DNA of 64,000 nt from Stenotrophomonas oahuensis (GTDB lineage Bacteria > Pseudomonadota > Gammaproteobacteria > Xanthomonadales > Xanthomonadaceae), in contig NZ_CP115541.1 in NCBI RefSeq assembly GCF_031834595.1, forward strand, positions 2,350,501-2,414,500, in the 5' to 3' direction. The notes below the pieces were generated by a model, which saw only the letters and a list, made by a program, of their open reading frames with translations, was not told where the DNA came from and made no database searches. The position numbers were made by a program, and so were the translations under genes. Shown one piece after another: positions 19,993-32,020 of the stretch (within the stretch, counting starts at the first letter, position 1; each line of letters opens with the position of its first letter).

Positions 19993-21252
19993 ATGTCTGC
20001 CGACGCACCCGCCATCGCCACCCCACCGGCCACCTACGCACAGCGGGTGGCTTTCGTTTCCGAAATTGCCGGGCGCCTGCACAGCTATGGCACTACCGCA
20101 CAGCGCCTGGAGGCGGCGGTGGTGGCGCTGTCGCAACAGCTGGACCTGGATTGCGAGCCATGGTCGAACCCGACCGGGCTGATTCTCAGCTTCAGCGACC
20201 CGACCAAGGCGATCGGTTCGTCGGACATCACCCGCGTGATCCGTCTGGCACCGGGCGAAAACGATCTGCACAAGCTGAGCATTGCCGACCGCATTGCCGA
20301 TGCGGTCGCCAATGGCACGATGAGCATTGCCCAGGGCCACACCGCGCTGCGGCAGCTGGATAAAGACCCCGGACGCGCCGGCAAGATCCGCATGATGCTG
20401 TCCTACAGCCTGGGCGCGGCCGGCGTGGCAGGGCTGTGGAAACTGCCGTGGCTGGACATTGCCACCGCCGGTGTCATCGGTCTGCTGATCGGGCTGATGT
20501 CGCTGATCACCGACCGCCGACCGGCCACGCGTGAGGCCAGCGAAGCACTGGCCGCGCTGCTGGCGGGCACGGTGGCAGCGCTGGTGGCTTCGTTCGTGGC
20601 CCCGTTGAATCTCAATACGGTGATCATCGCCTCGCTGGTGGTGATGCTGCCGGGTATGTCGCTGACCAACGCGGTCAATGAACTGGCCAGCCAACATTGG
20701 GTCTCGGGCACGGCACGTTTTGCCGGTGCCGTCACCACCATTCTGAAACTGACCGTGGGCGCGGTGATCGCGGTGACCCTGTCGGGAATCATCGGCCTGG
20801 ACCCGCAGGTGCGCGCGTCGCGGCCGCAGGCGGACTGGGTGGAATGGAGTGCGCTGCTGCTGGCGGCCTTTGCGTTTGCCATGCTGTTCAAGGCAAACAA
20901 GCGCGATTATCCGTGGGTGATTGCCGCCTCGATTGCCGGCTATGCCATTTCCAAATTCGCCGGCCAGGCGTGGGGATTGCCGGCGGGCATTTTCCTGTCA
21001 GCGATGGTGATGACAGGCGCAGGCAACCTGTTTGGCCGGCTGGTGCAGCGGCCTGGGGCGATCATCCGCCTGCCCGGCATCATCATGCTGGTACCCGGCA
21101 GCACCACATTGCGCGGTGTTCTCACACTGGTGCAGCAGCAGGATGTCAGCGCGGGGCAGCTGGTATTGATGACCGTGTTGAATGTGGTGATGGCGCTGGT
21201 GGCGGGGTTGTTGTTCGGGAATCTGCTGATACCTGCGCGCAAGAATCTGTAA
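19993..21252 (+). CDS. Threonine/serine exporter family (ThrE-like) membrane protein
   Basis: 419 residues. The N-terminal half is a cytosolic-to-membrane domain (AQRVAFVSEIAGRLHSYGTT, typical of the DUF1212/ThrE domain). The C-terminal half has about nine hydrophobic segments, ending in the smaller DUF3815-type domain with PGIIMLVPGS. Relatives export L-threonine and L-serine, but the substrate here is not proven. The ATG at 19993 starts the family-like sequence; a much longer open frame upstream runs antisense to the permease gene and is spurious. Confidence 0.87.
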   Translation: MSADAPAIATPPATYAQRVAFVSEIAGRLHSYGTTAQRLEAAVVALSQQLDLDCEPWSNPTGLILSFSDPTKAIGSSDITRVIRLAPGENDLHKLSIADRIADAVANGTMSIAQGHTALRQLDKDPGRAGKIRMMLSYSLGAAGVAGLWKLPWLDIATAGVIGLLIGLMSLITDRRPATREASEALAALLAGTVAALVASFVAPLNLNTVIIASLVVMLPGMSLTNAVNELASQHWVSGTARFAGAVTTILKLTVGAVIAVTLSGIIGLDPQVRASRPQADWVEWSALLLAAFAFAMLFKANKRDYPWVIAASIAGYAISKFAGQAWGLPAGIFLSAMVMTGAGNLFGRLVQRPGAIIRLPGIIMLVPGSTTLRGVLTLVQQQDVSAGQLVLMTVLNVVMALVAGLLFGNLLIPARKNL

Positions 21253-21296
21253 TTTTCTGTGAGAATGTCGATTGACGCGGATGGCGCCGCCACGTA

Positions 21297-21318
21297 GACG
21301 CGCATGGCGCGTCACTAC
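21297..21318 (-). repeat. GTAG-headed REP palindrome
   Basis: GACGCGC, then GCGCGTC and ACTAC on the plus strand. It follows the exporter gene and precedes the H-NS terminator. Confidence 0.65.
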
Positions 21319-21320
21319 AC

Positions 21321-21353
21321 ATAAACAAAAACGCCGGCTTCGCAGCCGGCGTT
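21321..21353 (-). terminator. Intrinsic terminator of the H-NS-like gene
   Basis: Ten-pair stem AACGCCGGCT (21330-21339) with AGCCGGCGTT (21344-21353) and a four-base loop. On the minus strand it is followed by TTTGTTTAT, a proper T tract. Confidence 0.85.
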
Positions 21354-21380
21354 CTTACACAGGTGTTTCCTTGATCATGC

Positions 21381-21755
21381 TTACTTCTTGATCAGGAAAT
21401 CTTCCAGCTTCTTGCCCTTGGTGGTGTGGGCAGCCAGCCAACGCGGCTGCTTGCCACGACCGGTCCAGGTTTCCTTCGGATTAGCCGGATTACGGTACTT
21501 CGGAGCCACCTTGCCGAGCTTGCGAACGGCCTTTTTTACGGGGGCTTTGGCGGCCTTGGCGACACGGGTACGGGCCGGTGCTTCACTGCCGAACACTTCT
21601 TCAACGGTGTAGCCGCTGCTCTTGAGCAGTTTGTTCAACTGCGCGCGTACCTTGGTGATGGCGGGACGCTTGGCAACAACAGTCTGGCGTTTCTTTGCAT
21701 TCTTGATCAGGGTGCCCAGCTCTTTCGCGGACAACCCACTCAGGTCAATACTCAT
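21381..21755 (-). CDS. H-NS family nucleoid protein
   Basis: 124 residues. The C-terminus has the H-NS DNA-binding core YRNPANPKETWTGRGKQPRW, whose TGRGKQPRW loop inserts in the minor groove of AT-rich DNA. The N-terminus is a short helical oligomerisation region, and a lysine/alanine-rich linker (KAAKAPVKKAVRK) joins them. In Xanthomonas such proteins control virulence and extracellular enzymes. The start is the ATG at 21755, preceded by GGAG. It is transcribed alone, with its own terminator. Confidence 0.92.
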   Translation of the reverse strand: MSIDLSGLSAKELGTLIKNAKKRQTVVAKRPAITKVRAQLNKLLKSSGYTVEEVFGSEAPARTRVAKAAKAPVKKAVRKLGKVAPKYRNPANPKETWTGRGKQPRWLAAHTTKGKKLEDFLIKK

Positions 21756-21876
21756 CAACTACTACTCCGGAATTCAAACGAAGGACGGGGGCCGCCGGTC
21801 CGTGGCGAGTCCTGAGGATACATTTTCATTTGAATCGTGCACAGTAAGGGGCATTACCCATTCTGGCGGGATAATG

Positions 21877-21904
21877 AAAAAAGCCGGGGTGGTGCCCCGG
21901 CTTT
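21877..21904 (-). terminator. Intrinsic terminator of proS
   Basis: Stem AAAGCCGGGG (21880-21889) with CCCCGGCTTT (21895-21904) and a five-base loop. On the minus strand it is followed by TTTTTTC. It lies four bases beyond the proS stop. Confidence 0.9.
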
Positions 21905-21908
21905 GTGA

Positions 21909-23600
21909 TCACTTCGACAGTTTTGCCAGCAGCGCGCCCCGGTCGAGGCTTTCGGCCTCGCTGGCCGAGCGGGCCCGGTACTCGAACGTGCCGGCGGCCA
22001 AGCCGCGTTCGGACACCACCACGCGATGCGGAATGCCGATCAGTTCCATGTCGGCAAACATCGCGCCCGGGCGCAGGCCGCGGTCATCCAGGGCGGCATC
22101 CAGGCCGGCGCCCTGCAGTTCAGCCAGTAGTTCAGCTGCGGCGGCACTGACGCTTTCGTCCTGTTTCGGATTGATGACACACACCACCACCTGCCACGGA
22201 GCCATCGCGTCGGACCAGAGAATGCCGGCGTCGTCGTGGTTCTGTTCGATGGCGGCGGCCACGATGCGTGAAATGCCGATGCCATAGCAGCCCATGGCCA
22301 TCACCGCGGCCTTGCCGTTTTCGTCCAGCACGGTGGCATTCAATGCCTGCGCATACTGACGGCCGAGCTGGAACACGTGACCCACTTCGATGCCGCGTGC
22401 GATCTTCAGTTCGCCGCCATCAGCGGCGCGGTCGCCCTCCTTGACGTTGCGGATGTCCACCACTTCCGGTTCCGGCAGGTCGCGGCCCCAGTTGACGCCG
22501 GCAATGTGGAAGCCGGCTTCATTGGCACCCACCACGAAATCGGCCAGCGCGGCCACTTCGCGGTCGGCAATGATGCGCACCGCCTTGGCCGGATTGAGCG
22601 GCCCCAGGAAGCCGGGCTCGCTGCCCAGGTGATCCTGGATTTCGGCTTCGCCGGCCATGCGGTAGCCCTGCAGGCCCTCGACCTTGGCCAGCTTGATTTC
22701 ATTGACCTCGTGGTCGCCACGGACCAGCGCGAGCACGAAGCCGGCTTCGCTCATGATCGCCACCGATTTCACGGTGCGCGCCAGTTCCAGGCCCAGCAGT
22801 TCGGCCACGGCTTCGCAGGTTTTCTGGGTCGGGGTTTCGACCTTGCGCAGGGCTTCGTTGGCGGTGCCGCGCGGGGCCGGCTCAGCGGAAACCGCCGCTT
22901 CCATGTTGGCGGCGTAATCCGAGCCGGTGGAGAACACCAGTGCGTCTTCGCCGGAATCGGCAATGACGTGGAATTCCTGCGAGGCATCGCCGCCGATGGC
23001 ACCGGAATCGGCCTGCACCATGCGGAAGTCCAGGCCCAGGCGGGTGAACACACGCGCATAGGCGCGCTTCATGTTCTCGTATTCGGCCACCAGGCTTTCA
23101 TCGTCCAGGTGGAACGAGTAGGCGTCCTTCATCAGGAATTCGCGCGCACGCATCACACCGAAGCGCGGGCGGATCTCGTCGCGGAACTTGGTCTGGATCT
23201 GGAAGAAGTTGACCGGCAACTGCTTGTAGCTGGACAGCTCCTGGCGCGCGAAGTCGGCGGCGGCCTCTTCAGCGGTGGGGCTGTAGCAGAACACCTGCTC
23301 CTTGCGGTCTTTGATCTTCAGCAGCTGCGGGCCGAATTTTTCCCAGCGCCCGGTGGCTTCCCACAGTTCCTTGGGCTGGATGGTCGGCACCTGGAATTCC
23401 ACCGCGCCGGCGCGCTCCATTTCCTCGCGCACGATGCGCTCGACCTTGCGCAGCACGCGCAGGCCCAGCGGCGACCAGGTGTACAGCCCCGAGGCCAGCT
23501 TGCGGATCATGCCCGCGCGCAGCATCAGGCGGTGGCTGGTCAGCTCCGCGTCGCTGGGGGTTTCCTTGGTGGTGTGCAGGTGGAACTGGGAGAGGCGCAT
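21909..23600 (-). CDS. proS: Prolyl-tRNA synthetase
   Basis: 563 residues, the bacterial type with an editing insertion between class II motifs 2 and 3. It starts [20 protein letters not shown] and shows [19 protein letters not shown] (motif 2 region) and [11 protein letters not shown] (motif 3 region). The open frame runs upstream past the start for another 200 codons with no family similarity and through the palindrome at 23649-23720, so the ATG at 23600 was chosen. It has its own terminator. Confidence 0.96.
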   Translation of the reverse strand: MRLSQFHLHTTKETPSDAELTSHRLMLRAGMIRKLASGLYTWSPLGLRVLRKVERIVREEMERAGAVEFQVPTIQPKELWEATGRWEKFGPQLLKIKDRKEQVFCYSPTAEEAAADFARQELSSYKQLPVNFFQIQTKFRDEIRPRFGVMRAREFLMKDAYSFHLDDESLVAEYENMKRAYARVFTRLGLDFRMVQADSGAIGGDASQEFHVIADSGEDALVFSTGSDYAANMEAAVSAEPAPRGTANEALRKVETPTQKTCEAVAELLGLELARTVKSVAIMSEAGFVLALVRGDHEVNEIKLAKVEGLQGYRMAGEAEIQDHLGSEPGFLGPLNPAKAVRIIADREVAALADFVVGANEAGFHIAGVNWGRDLPEPEVVDIRNVKEGDRAADGGELKIARGIEVGHVFQLGRQYAQALNATVLDENGKAAVMAMGCYGIGISRIVAAAIEQNHDDAGILWSDAMAPWQVVVCVINPKQDESVSAAAAELLAELQGAGLDAALDDRGLRPGAMFADMELIGIPHRVVVSERGLAAGTFEYRARSASEAESLDRGALLAKLSK

Positions 23601-23648
23601 CGTCGGCTTCGCTGAACGGCGGAAACCGATATTCTGCCAGTCTGGCGG

Positions 23649-23720
23649 GGTATCGACCAACGGTCGATACCTACCCGGCATGCCGCGAGGTCCCGGTAGG
23701 TATCGACCGTTGGTCGATAC
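23649..23720. repeat. Large palindromic REP pair
   Basis: Two inverted copies of a GGTATCGACC...GGTCGATACC palindrome flank CTACCCGG...CCGGTAGG, so the whole 72 bases fold on themselves. It sits between the DUF4124 gene and the proS start. It is a different family from the GTAG/GCGCGTC palindromes elsewhere in the window. Confidence 0.75.
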
Positions 23721-23737
23721 AGGTTCAGCGGACCGGA

Positions 23738-24112
23738 TTACGCCCCCGGCGCGCAATACGCCTTGATTCCGGCCTCGGCCATGGTCTTCTGGGCTTGGCG
23801 CTGCTCCGTGCTGAGCGGCGCGTCCGGCGTGCCGTCGCCGTTGGTGTCGTACATGACATCCCCCTGGCCGTTGAGCAGGGCCAGGTTCTTGCGGGTCTGG
23901 GTGCAGTCGGCCGATTCGGCCGGGGCGGGCTTGGCCGCGCCGGTGCTGACCGGGTCCTGGTTTGTGATCCGGCGCTGTTCGGCCTTCTGGTTGGCCGGCG
24001 GCTTTTCCGAGAACTGGGTCACGCCGTTGGCGTCCTTCCACTTGTACACGTTCTGGGCGCTGGCCGAGGCGCTGGCAAGCAGCAGGCAGCACAGCAGGGG
24101 CAGGACACGCAT
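23738..24112 (-). CDS. DUF4124 domain exported protein
   Basis: 124 residues with a signal peptide ([20 protein letters not shown]), followed by [19 protein letters not shown], the hallmark of DUF4124 proteins. These are small periplasmic or envelope proteins of unknown function common in this family. It also holds [13 protein letters not shown], an EF-hand-like or thrombospondin-3-like DxNxDG motif that could bind calcium. It is divergent from pssA. Confidence 0.85.
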   Translation of the reverse strand: MRVLPLLCCLLLASASASAQNVYKWKDANGVTQFSEKPPANQKAEQRRITNQDPVSTGAAKPAPAESADCTQTRKNLALLNGQGDVMYDTNGDGTPDAPLSTEQRQAQKTMAEAGIKAYCAPGA

Positions 24113-24262
24113 GGCAACTCCAGTTACTCAGGGTCAGGGCCGCGATTGCAGCACCCTGGTCCGGTGCTGGCAAGCGCGGTGGCGACAGGCGGAGCGGGCA
24201 GGGGCGGCAGCGGTCGTCCGGCAACCGCCCCAAACCCGGCGGCAGCCACTAAACTGGCCGGC

Positions 24263-25042
24263 ATGGATCAGATGAAACCCCCGCCGCGCTCGCGCAGCAT
24301 CTACCTGCTGCCCAACCTGTTCACCACCGCCGGCCTGTTTGCCGGGTTCTACGCGATCATCGCCGCGGCCAATGGCGATTTCGTCAATGCCGCCATCGCG
24401 GTGTTCGTGGCCGCCATCATGGACGGCCTGGATGGCCGCGTGGCGCGCCTGACCGGCACCAGCAGCGAATTCGGGGTGCAGTACGACTCCCTGGCCGACC
24501 TGGTCAGCTTCGGCATGGCCCCGGCGCTGGTGATGTATCACTGGTCACTGTCGTGGCTGAAGTTCGATGACCCGGTGCTGGGCCGGGTGGGCTGGGCGGT
24601 GGCGTTCCTGTACGCGGCCTGCGCGGCGCTGCGGCTGGCCCGCTTCAACACCCAGGTGACGGTGGTCGACAAGCGCTGGTTCATCGGCCTGGCCAGCCCG
24701 GCCGCCGCCGGCCTGATGATGTCCTTCGTCTGGGCCTTCGCCGACGGCAACCTGGGCTGGGACGGCAACGAACTGCGTTATGTCGCGCTGGGCGTCACCC
24801 TGGTGGCGGCGCTGCTGATGGTCAGCCGGATCCGCTTCTGGAGCTTCAAGGGCAGCGGTGAAAAGGGCCCGCGCGCTGACCGGGTGCCGTTCATGGCGCT
24901 GGCGCTGCTGCCGATCGTGATCGCGATCATGGTGATCGACCTCCCGCGCGTGCTGTTCGCGGTGGGCATCGTGTACGCGCTGTCCGGGCCGGCGATGTGG
25001 CTGTGGCAGCGCACCCGCAAGACGGCCGAGCCGAGCGCATGA
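24263..25042 (+). CDS. pssA: CDP-diacylglycerol-serine O-phosphatidyltransferase
   Basis: Makes phosphatidylserine, the precursor of phosphatidylethanolamine. The protein has 259 residues and about seven membrane segments. The CDP-alcohol phosphotransferase signature D-G-x2-A-R-x8-G-x3-D-x3-D is present as DGRVARLTGTSSEFGVQYD followed by SLAD. The ATG at 24263 was chosen; longer readings go back through the antisense DUF4124 gene. It overlaps the holD-like gene by four bases (ATGA), so pssA-holD-rimI is one unit. Confidence 0.94.
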   Translation: MDQMKPPPRSRSIYLLPNLFTTAGLFAGFYAIIAAANGDFVNAAIAVFVAAIMDGLDGRVARLTGTSSEFGVQYDSLADLVSFGMAPALVMYHWSLSWLKFDDPVLGRVGWAVAFLYAACAALRLARFNTQVTVVDKRWFIGLASPAAAGLMMSFVWAFADGNLGWDGNELRYVALGVTLVAALLMVSRIRFWSFKGSGEKGPRADRVPFMALALLPIVIAIMVIDLPRVLFAVGIVYALSGPAMWLWQRTRKTAEPSA

Positions 25043-25521
25043 GCCTGCCGGCCACGCCGCCGCTGTGGACTTCCGCCCAGCAGTCCTGGCTGCAGGCGAT
25101 GGGCTACACGGTGTTCGTGGACGGCAGCGTGGAACCAGCCACGCCGGAGCCGGCGATTGAATTGACAGCCGTGCCGGCGGATGCCCGGGCACCACGTGAC
25201 CCTGGGACGCGCGATCACGTAGAGCCGGGTCTTGCCCGGCTTGCGTCACCGTCCGACCAAACGGCCAGCCGGGCAAGACCCGGCTCTACGCCACCGTCCG
25301 CGCCCGAGACCGCGCCGCGCCCCGGCACCCGCCGCCCGGCGGTGCGCCTGCCCGACCGCCTGCAGATCGCGCTGCTGCGCGCCTCCGGCTGCAACCCGAA
25401 CGACCCTGAAACGCAGGCGCTGATGGCCAGCTGGAACCTGGATGAACTACGCCGTAGCGCGTCCGCCAAGCGCGCGCTGTGGCCGCAGCTGCGCGCCCTG
25501 CGCAAGCGGAGCCGGGCGTGA
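25039..25521 (+). CDS. holD: DNA polymerase III psi subunit-like protein (divergent HolD)
   Basis: 160 residues, with two conserved ends. The N-terminus QQSWLQAMGYTVFV resembles the E. coli psi start (W-x-L-x-x-L-G-I). The C-terminus LDELRRSASAKRALWPQLRAL resembles its LR-x-N-P-x-A-R-x-A-LWQQI. Psi joins the clamp loader to chi (HolC), whose gene is also here at 28928. The position before rimI, overlapping by GTGA, is as in E. coli. The middle (about residues 60-83) is encoded by an inverted REP pair and is probably a disordered linker. The assignment rests on weak similarity plus gene order. Confidence 0.68.
   Translation: MSLPATPPLWTSAQQSWLQAMGYTVFVDGSVEPATPEPAIELTAVPADARAPRDPGTRDHVEPGLARLASPSDQTASRARPGSTPPSAPETAPRPGTRRPAVRLPDRLQIALLRASGCNPNDPETQALMASWNLDELRRSASAKRALWPQLRALRKRSRA
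25213..25290. repeat. Inverted pair of GTAG REP palindromes inside holD
   Basis: GTAGAGCCGGGTC, then TTGCCCGGCT at 25219-25242, is repeated inverted as AGCCGGGCAAG, then ACCCGGCTCTAC at about 25267-25289. The whole region is read in frame by the holD-like gene without a stop. It is the only REP pair within a coding sequence noticed in the window. Confidence 0.8.
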
Positions 25522-26015
25522 GCGCGGTCAGTTCACCGCGTCCCCCGTCGCTGCGCGCGTTGCGTGAGGACGACCTGGACGCGGTGATGGACATCGAGGA
25601 ACGCGGATACCCGTTCCCGTGGACGCGCGGCATCTTCGTCGATTGCCTGCGCGCAGGGTATCCCTCGCTGGCGCTGGAAGATGACGGCGATCTGGTCGGC
25701 TATGGCGTGCTCAGTGTGGCTGCCGATGAAGGCCATATTCTCAACGTGTGCGTGGACCCGCGGATGCAGTCACACGGACTGGGGCGGTTCCTGTTCCGCG
25801 CGCTGGTGCAGCTGGCGCGCGACCATGCCGCGCACCGCGTGTTTCTGGAAGTACGGCCGTCGAATGCGTCAGCGTTGAAGCTGTATGAAAGCGAAGGCTT
25901 CAACGAGATCGGTCGCCGGCCGCGCTATTACCCCGCGCACGGCGGGCGCGAGGATGCCCTGGTAATGGCGATGGAGCTGGTAAGCGACGACATCGAGACG
26001 ATGCCGCCGTTGTAG
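25518..26015 (+). CDS. rimI: Ribosomal protein S18-alanine N-acetyltransferase
   Basis: 165 residues, a GNAT enzyme that acetylates the N-terminal alanine of S18. The acetyl-CoA loop is VCVDPRMQSHGLGRFL (Q-x-x-G-x-G/A), followed by LEVRPSNASALKLYESEGF, the RimI signature. The start is a GTG overlapping the holD stop. It is convergent with valS, with nine bases between the stops. Confidence 0.92.
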   Translation: MSAVSSPRPPSLRALREDDLDAVMDIEERGYPFPWTRGIFVDCLRAGYPSLALEDDGDLVGYGVLSVAADEGHILNVCVDPRMQSHGLGRFLFRALVQLARDHAAHRVFLEVRPSNASALKLYESEGFNEIGRRPRYYPAHGGREDALVMAMELVSDDIETMPPL

Positions 26016-26024
26016 CCGCTGCGC

Positions 26025-28853
<2,829 letters not shown>

Positions 28854-28897
28854 GCGGGGCAACCGGGAAAGGCAATCGGATAAGAATCAGGGCAGCG

Positions 28898-28920
28898 CAG
28901 CGCCCCATCAAGGGGCGCTG
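28898..28920. terminator. Hairpin between holC and valS
   Basis: Nine-pair stem CAGCGCCCC (28898-28906) with GGGGCGCTG (28912-28920), eight bases past the holC stop. It has no T tract on the minus strand, so it could be a stability element or weak terminator before valS. Confidence 0.5.
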
Positions 28921-28927
28921 CCGTCAG

Positions 28928-29353
28928 TTACATGTCGTACTTGTTCAGATCAAAGCCCAGCGCCTTGTACTGGCGCCAGCGCTCGCGCAGCGGTTCGCGC
29001 GCTTCGGGGTCGGCCGGCACCACTTCCAGCACGCGGTCGCAGGCCCCCAGCCAGGGGTCGTCTCGCAGGTTGATCACCAGCGGCCGGGCCGGGGCTTCAC
29101 CCCCGGGCACGGCGATCAGCACCAGGGCTTCTTCCTCGTCCATGTCCTCACCGGCGATCTGGTGGGGAATGTAGGCGTCGTCGTCGAACGACCACAGCAG
29201 TTCGTCCAGCGCCTCGGCCTGGGCCTGGTCACGGGCCAGCACCAGCGTGGGCAGCTGGGCGTCATTGGCCTTGCGGGCCAGCTCGCAGACCAGGCGCAGC
29301 GGTTCGGTGAGGAACCGCGGCTTGGCGATCAGGTAGAAGTCAGCCCGCGACAT
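28928..29353 (-). CDS. holC: DNA polymerase III chi subunit
   Basis: 141 residues. It starts MSRADFYLIAKPRFLTEPLRLVCELARKA and has DELLWSFDDDAYIPHQIAG, both matching HolC, which links the clamp loader to single-strand binding protein. It is placed pepA-holC-valS as in E. coli, with its start one base from the pepA stop. Together with the holD-like gene at 25039, both accessory subunits are within 4 kb. Confidence 0.93.
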   Translation of the reverse strand: MSRADFYLIAKPRFLTEPLRLVCELARKANDAQLPTLVLARDQAQAEALDELLWSFDDDAYIPHQIAGEDMDEEEALVLIAVPGGEAPARPLVINLRDDPWLGACDRVLEVVPADPEAREPLRERWRQYKALGFDLNKYDM

Positions 29354-29354
29354 G

Positions 29355-30830
29355 TCAACGCGCGGCCTGGTCCAGCAGCCACTGGCTCAGCAGGCCGACC
29401 GGACGGCCGGTGGCCATGCCGCGCTTGCCTTCGTCGCTGGCCACGCCGGCGATGTCCAGGTGGGCCCAGCGCTGGCCTTCGGTGAAGCGCGACAGGAAGC
29501 AGCCGGCGGTGATCGCACCGGCCCAGCGGCCGCCGATGTTGTAGACGTCGGCGAAGCTGGAATCCAGCATCGGCTGGTACTCGTCCCACAGCGGCAGGCG
29601 CCAGGCGCGGTCGAACACGTGTTCACCGGCGGCCAGCAGTTCATTGGCCAGGTCGTCGTGCTTGGACATCAGGCCAGCGGTCTGGTGGCCCAGCGCGACC
29701 ATGCAGGCCCCGGTCAGGGTGGCCACGTCGACCAGCGCCTGCGGCTCGAAGCGCTGCGCGTAGGTCAGCGCGTCACACAGGATCAGGCGGCCTTCGGCGT
29801 CGGTATTGCCGACTTCGATGGTCTTGCCCGACATCGAGGTGATCACGTCGGACGGACGGTAGGCGTTGCCGTCAATGGCGTTTTCCACCGCCGGCACCAC
29901 CACCACCAGGTTCAGCGGCAGCTGGGCGGTGACCGCGGCGACGAAGGTGCCGATCACGTTGGCTGCGCCACACATGTCGTACTTCATTTCCTCGATGCCG
30001 CCCTGGGTCTTCAGGTTGACGCCGCCGGTGTCGAAAGTGATGCCCTTGCCGACCAGCACGTAGGGCTTGGCGTCGCCGCCGTTGCTCCACTTCAGCACCA
30101 CCAGGCGCGGGCGGTTGGCCGAACCGCGGGCCACGGCCAGCAGCGAGCCCATGCCCAGCGCTTCCATGCCGGCTTCGTCGAGGATCTCGGCTTCGGCCCC
30201 GGCGTGCTGCTGGGCAAAGGCCACCGAGGACTCGGCCAGGTAGGCCGGGGTGCACAGGTTCGGCGGCAGGTTGCCCAGCTCGCGGGCGTACTGGACGCCG
30301 GCGGCAATGGCCTGGCCCTGGGCCAGGGCCTGGGCGTCGGTGCCGGCAATGGCCAGGGTGGCCAGGCCCGGGGCTTCGGGCTTCTTGGTGCCCAGCGTGG
30401 CGGTGTAGCGGTAGGCCGCGTGGTCGGCAGTGACCACCGCCTGGCGGATGTTCCAGGCCGCATCGCGACCCTTGATCGCGATTTCCGACAGGGTGAACAG
30501 CGCGTGGCCGTTGACGCCGCTCTTCAGGGCGCGGCTGGCGTCGCCGACTGCCTTCAGGTACTGCGGCACGCCGAATTTGGCCGGGTCGCCCAGGCCGATG
30601 ACCAGCACGCGCGGGGCTTTCACGCCAGCCACGTCATGCAGCAGGGTGGTTGCGCCGGTCTTGCCGGCAACATCGCCGCGGTTGACCAGGGTGGTCAGGC
30701 GGCCGCCGCTGGCGGCGTCCAGGGCTTGAGCGGCGGGGCTCAGGGTCTTGTCGGCATAGACGCCGACGATGACGCAGTCGACCTCGGCGGCAGCCGGGGC
30801 AGCGTGGTTCAGGGTGAATTCCAGGGCCAT
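29355..30830 (-). CDS. pepA: Leucyl aminopeptidase (M17)
   Basis: 491 residues, a cytosolic hexameric two-metal aminopeptidase. It shows the family signature NTDAEGRL with metal ligands, and [15 protein letters not shown] upstream of it. In E. coli PepA also binds DNA and assists XerCD at some sites; xerD is 3 kb away here, but no functional link is implied. It is divergent from lptF with 104 bases between. Confidence 0.96.
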   Translation of the reverse strand: MALEFTLNHAAPAAAEVDCVIVGVYADKTLSPAAQALDAASGGRLTTLVNRGDVAGKTGATTLLHDVAGVKAPRVLVIGLGDPAKFGVPQYLKAVGDASRALKSGVNGHALFTLSEIAIKGRDAAWNIRQAVVTADHAAYRYTATLGTKKPEAPGLATLAIAGTDAQALAQGQAIAAGVQYARELGNLPPNLCTPAYLAESSVAFAQQHAGAEAEILDEAGMEALGMGSLLAVARGSANRPRLVVLKWSNGGDAKPYVLVGKGITFDTGGVNLKTQGGIEEMKYDMCGAANVIGTFVAAVTAQLPLNLVVVVPAVENAIDGNAYRPSDVITSMSGKTIEVGNTDAEGRLILCDALTYAQRFEPQALVDVATLTGACMVALGHQTAGLMSKHDDLANELLAAGEHVFDRAWRLPLWDEYQPMLDSSFADVYNIGGRWAGAITAGCFLSRFTEGQRWAHLDIAGVASDEGKRGMATGRPVGLLSQWLLDQAAR

Positions 30831-30855
30831 TGATCAGATTCCGTTGGCAAATCCG

Positions 30856-30861
30856 TACAAT
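30856..30861 (+). promoter_or_regulatory. Possible -10 element of the lptFG operon
   Basis: TACAAT in the 104-base gap between the divergent pepA and lptF, 74 bases before the lptF start. No good -35 box at the usual distance, so only suggestive. Confidence 0.3.
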
Positions 30862-30934
30862 CGCGAGCTGTTTACGCCGGGTCGGTAGACTGGGCAGCAC
30901 CGCGAACGAATCCGAGAGTTTAAACCACCGCCCC

Positions 30935-32020
30935 ATGTCGAAGCTCGATCGCTACCTGTTGCGTGATTTCGTCCAGAGTTTCCTGGCCACCCTGATCGTC
31001 CTGCTGGTGGTCAGCGTGGGGGGCGTGCTGGTGGACATCCTGGGCAACATCGCCGATGGCCGTCTGCCGGCCCGGCTGCTGTTCTCCCAGCTGGGCCTGC
31101 AGTTCATCGTCTACATGCCGCTGATCCTGCCGCTGGCGCTGATGCTGGGCCTGCTGCTGGCCACCGCGCGGCTGTACCGCGACTCGGAAATGGCGGTGCT
31201 GACCGCCATCGGGGTGGGGCCCAGGCGCCTGCTGCGGCCGGTACTGATGATCGTGCTGCCGGTGGTGGGCCTGATCGGCCTGTGCTCGCTGTGGCTGGGC
31301 CCCTGGGCCGACCGCACCGGCGAAAAGATGATCGAGGACGCCAACCGCAGTCTGGTGATGGCCGGGCTGGAGGCGGGCAAATTCACCTCCCTGCCCAATG
31401 GCGGGGTGGTGTACCTGAGCTCGGTGTCCCCGGACGGCACCCGTCTGGGCCGCATATTCCTGCAGCGCGAGCGTGAAGGCGAGGGCCGGATCGAGGTGAT
31501 GTCGGCCGAGCGTGGCCGCATGTTCTTCGAGGGCGACCGCCAGCGCTACCTGGAGCTGGAAGACGGCCACCAGATCGAGGGGCCGCTGGAGGCCGGGCTG
31601 GACTACAAGCTGATGACCTTCGCCCGCAACGACGTGGCCCTGCCGGACGGCGCGGTGACCCGCGACCAGAACGATCCTGAGCTGCTGCCGACCGGCCAGC
31701 TGTTCGGCGACGCCCGTCCGGAGGCCCAGGCCCAGCTGCATTCGCGCATCACGCCGCCGTTGATCGCGCTGGCCTTTGCCCTGATGACCCTGCCGCTGGC
31801 GCGCAGTTCGCCGCGCCAGCAGCGCTACGGCCGCATGATGCTGGCGTTCCTGGCTTACCTGGTGGGCATGAACCTCATGTTCATCGGCACGGGCTGGATT
31901 GCGGATGGCAAGGTGCCGGGCAGCCTGGGCCTGTGGTGGTTGAGCCTGCCCCTGCTTGGGTTGGCCCTTTGGATGTATTTCCGCGACGGCAAGCTGTCGC
32001 GCCCGCGGAGGACCGCATGA
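30935..32020 (+). CDS. lptF: LPS export permease LptF
   Basis: 361 residues. Six membrane helices are split three and three around a periplasmic beta-jellyroll domain. The N-terminus MSKLDRYLLRDFVQSFLATL and the TAIGVGPRRLLRPVLMI coupling loop are typical. With LptG and the LptB ATPase it pulls LPS from the inner membrane into the Lpt bridge. It overlaps lptG by four bases (ATGA). The lptFG pair divergent from pepA is conserved in proteobacteria. Confidence 0.95.
   Translation: MSKLDRYLLRDFVQSFLATLIVLLVVSVGGVLVDILGNIADGRLPARLLFSQLGLQFIVYMPLILPLALMLGLLLATARLYRDSEMAVLTAIGVGPRRLLRPVLMIVLPVVGLIGLCSLWLGPWADRTGEKMIEDANRSLVMAGLEAGKFTSLPNGGVVYLSSVSPDGTRLGRIFLQREREGEGRIEVMSAERGRMFFEGDRQRYLELEDGHQIEGPLEAGLDYKLMTFARNDVALPDGAVTRDQNDPELLPTGQLFGDARPEAQAQLHSRITPPLIALAFALMTLPLARSSPRQQRYGRMMLAFLAYLVGMNLMFIGTGWIADGKVPGSLGLWWLSLPLLGLALWMYFRDGKLSRPRRTA

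Noticed and set aside
23601-24233. In-frame N-terminal extension of proS by about 210 codons
   Set aside because: It passes through the palindrome at 23649-23720 and the opposite frame of the DUF4124 gene, and lacks similarity to the enzyme; the ATG at 23600 gives the normal length.
29352-30833. 493-codon plus-strand open frame opposite pepA
   Set aside because: Complete overlap with pepA, whose metal-binding signature is intact; histidine/glutamine-rich composition is typical of an antisense shadow.
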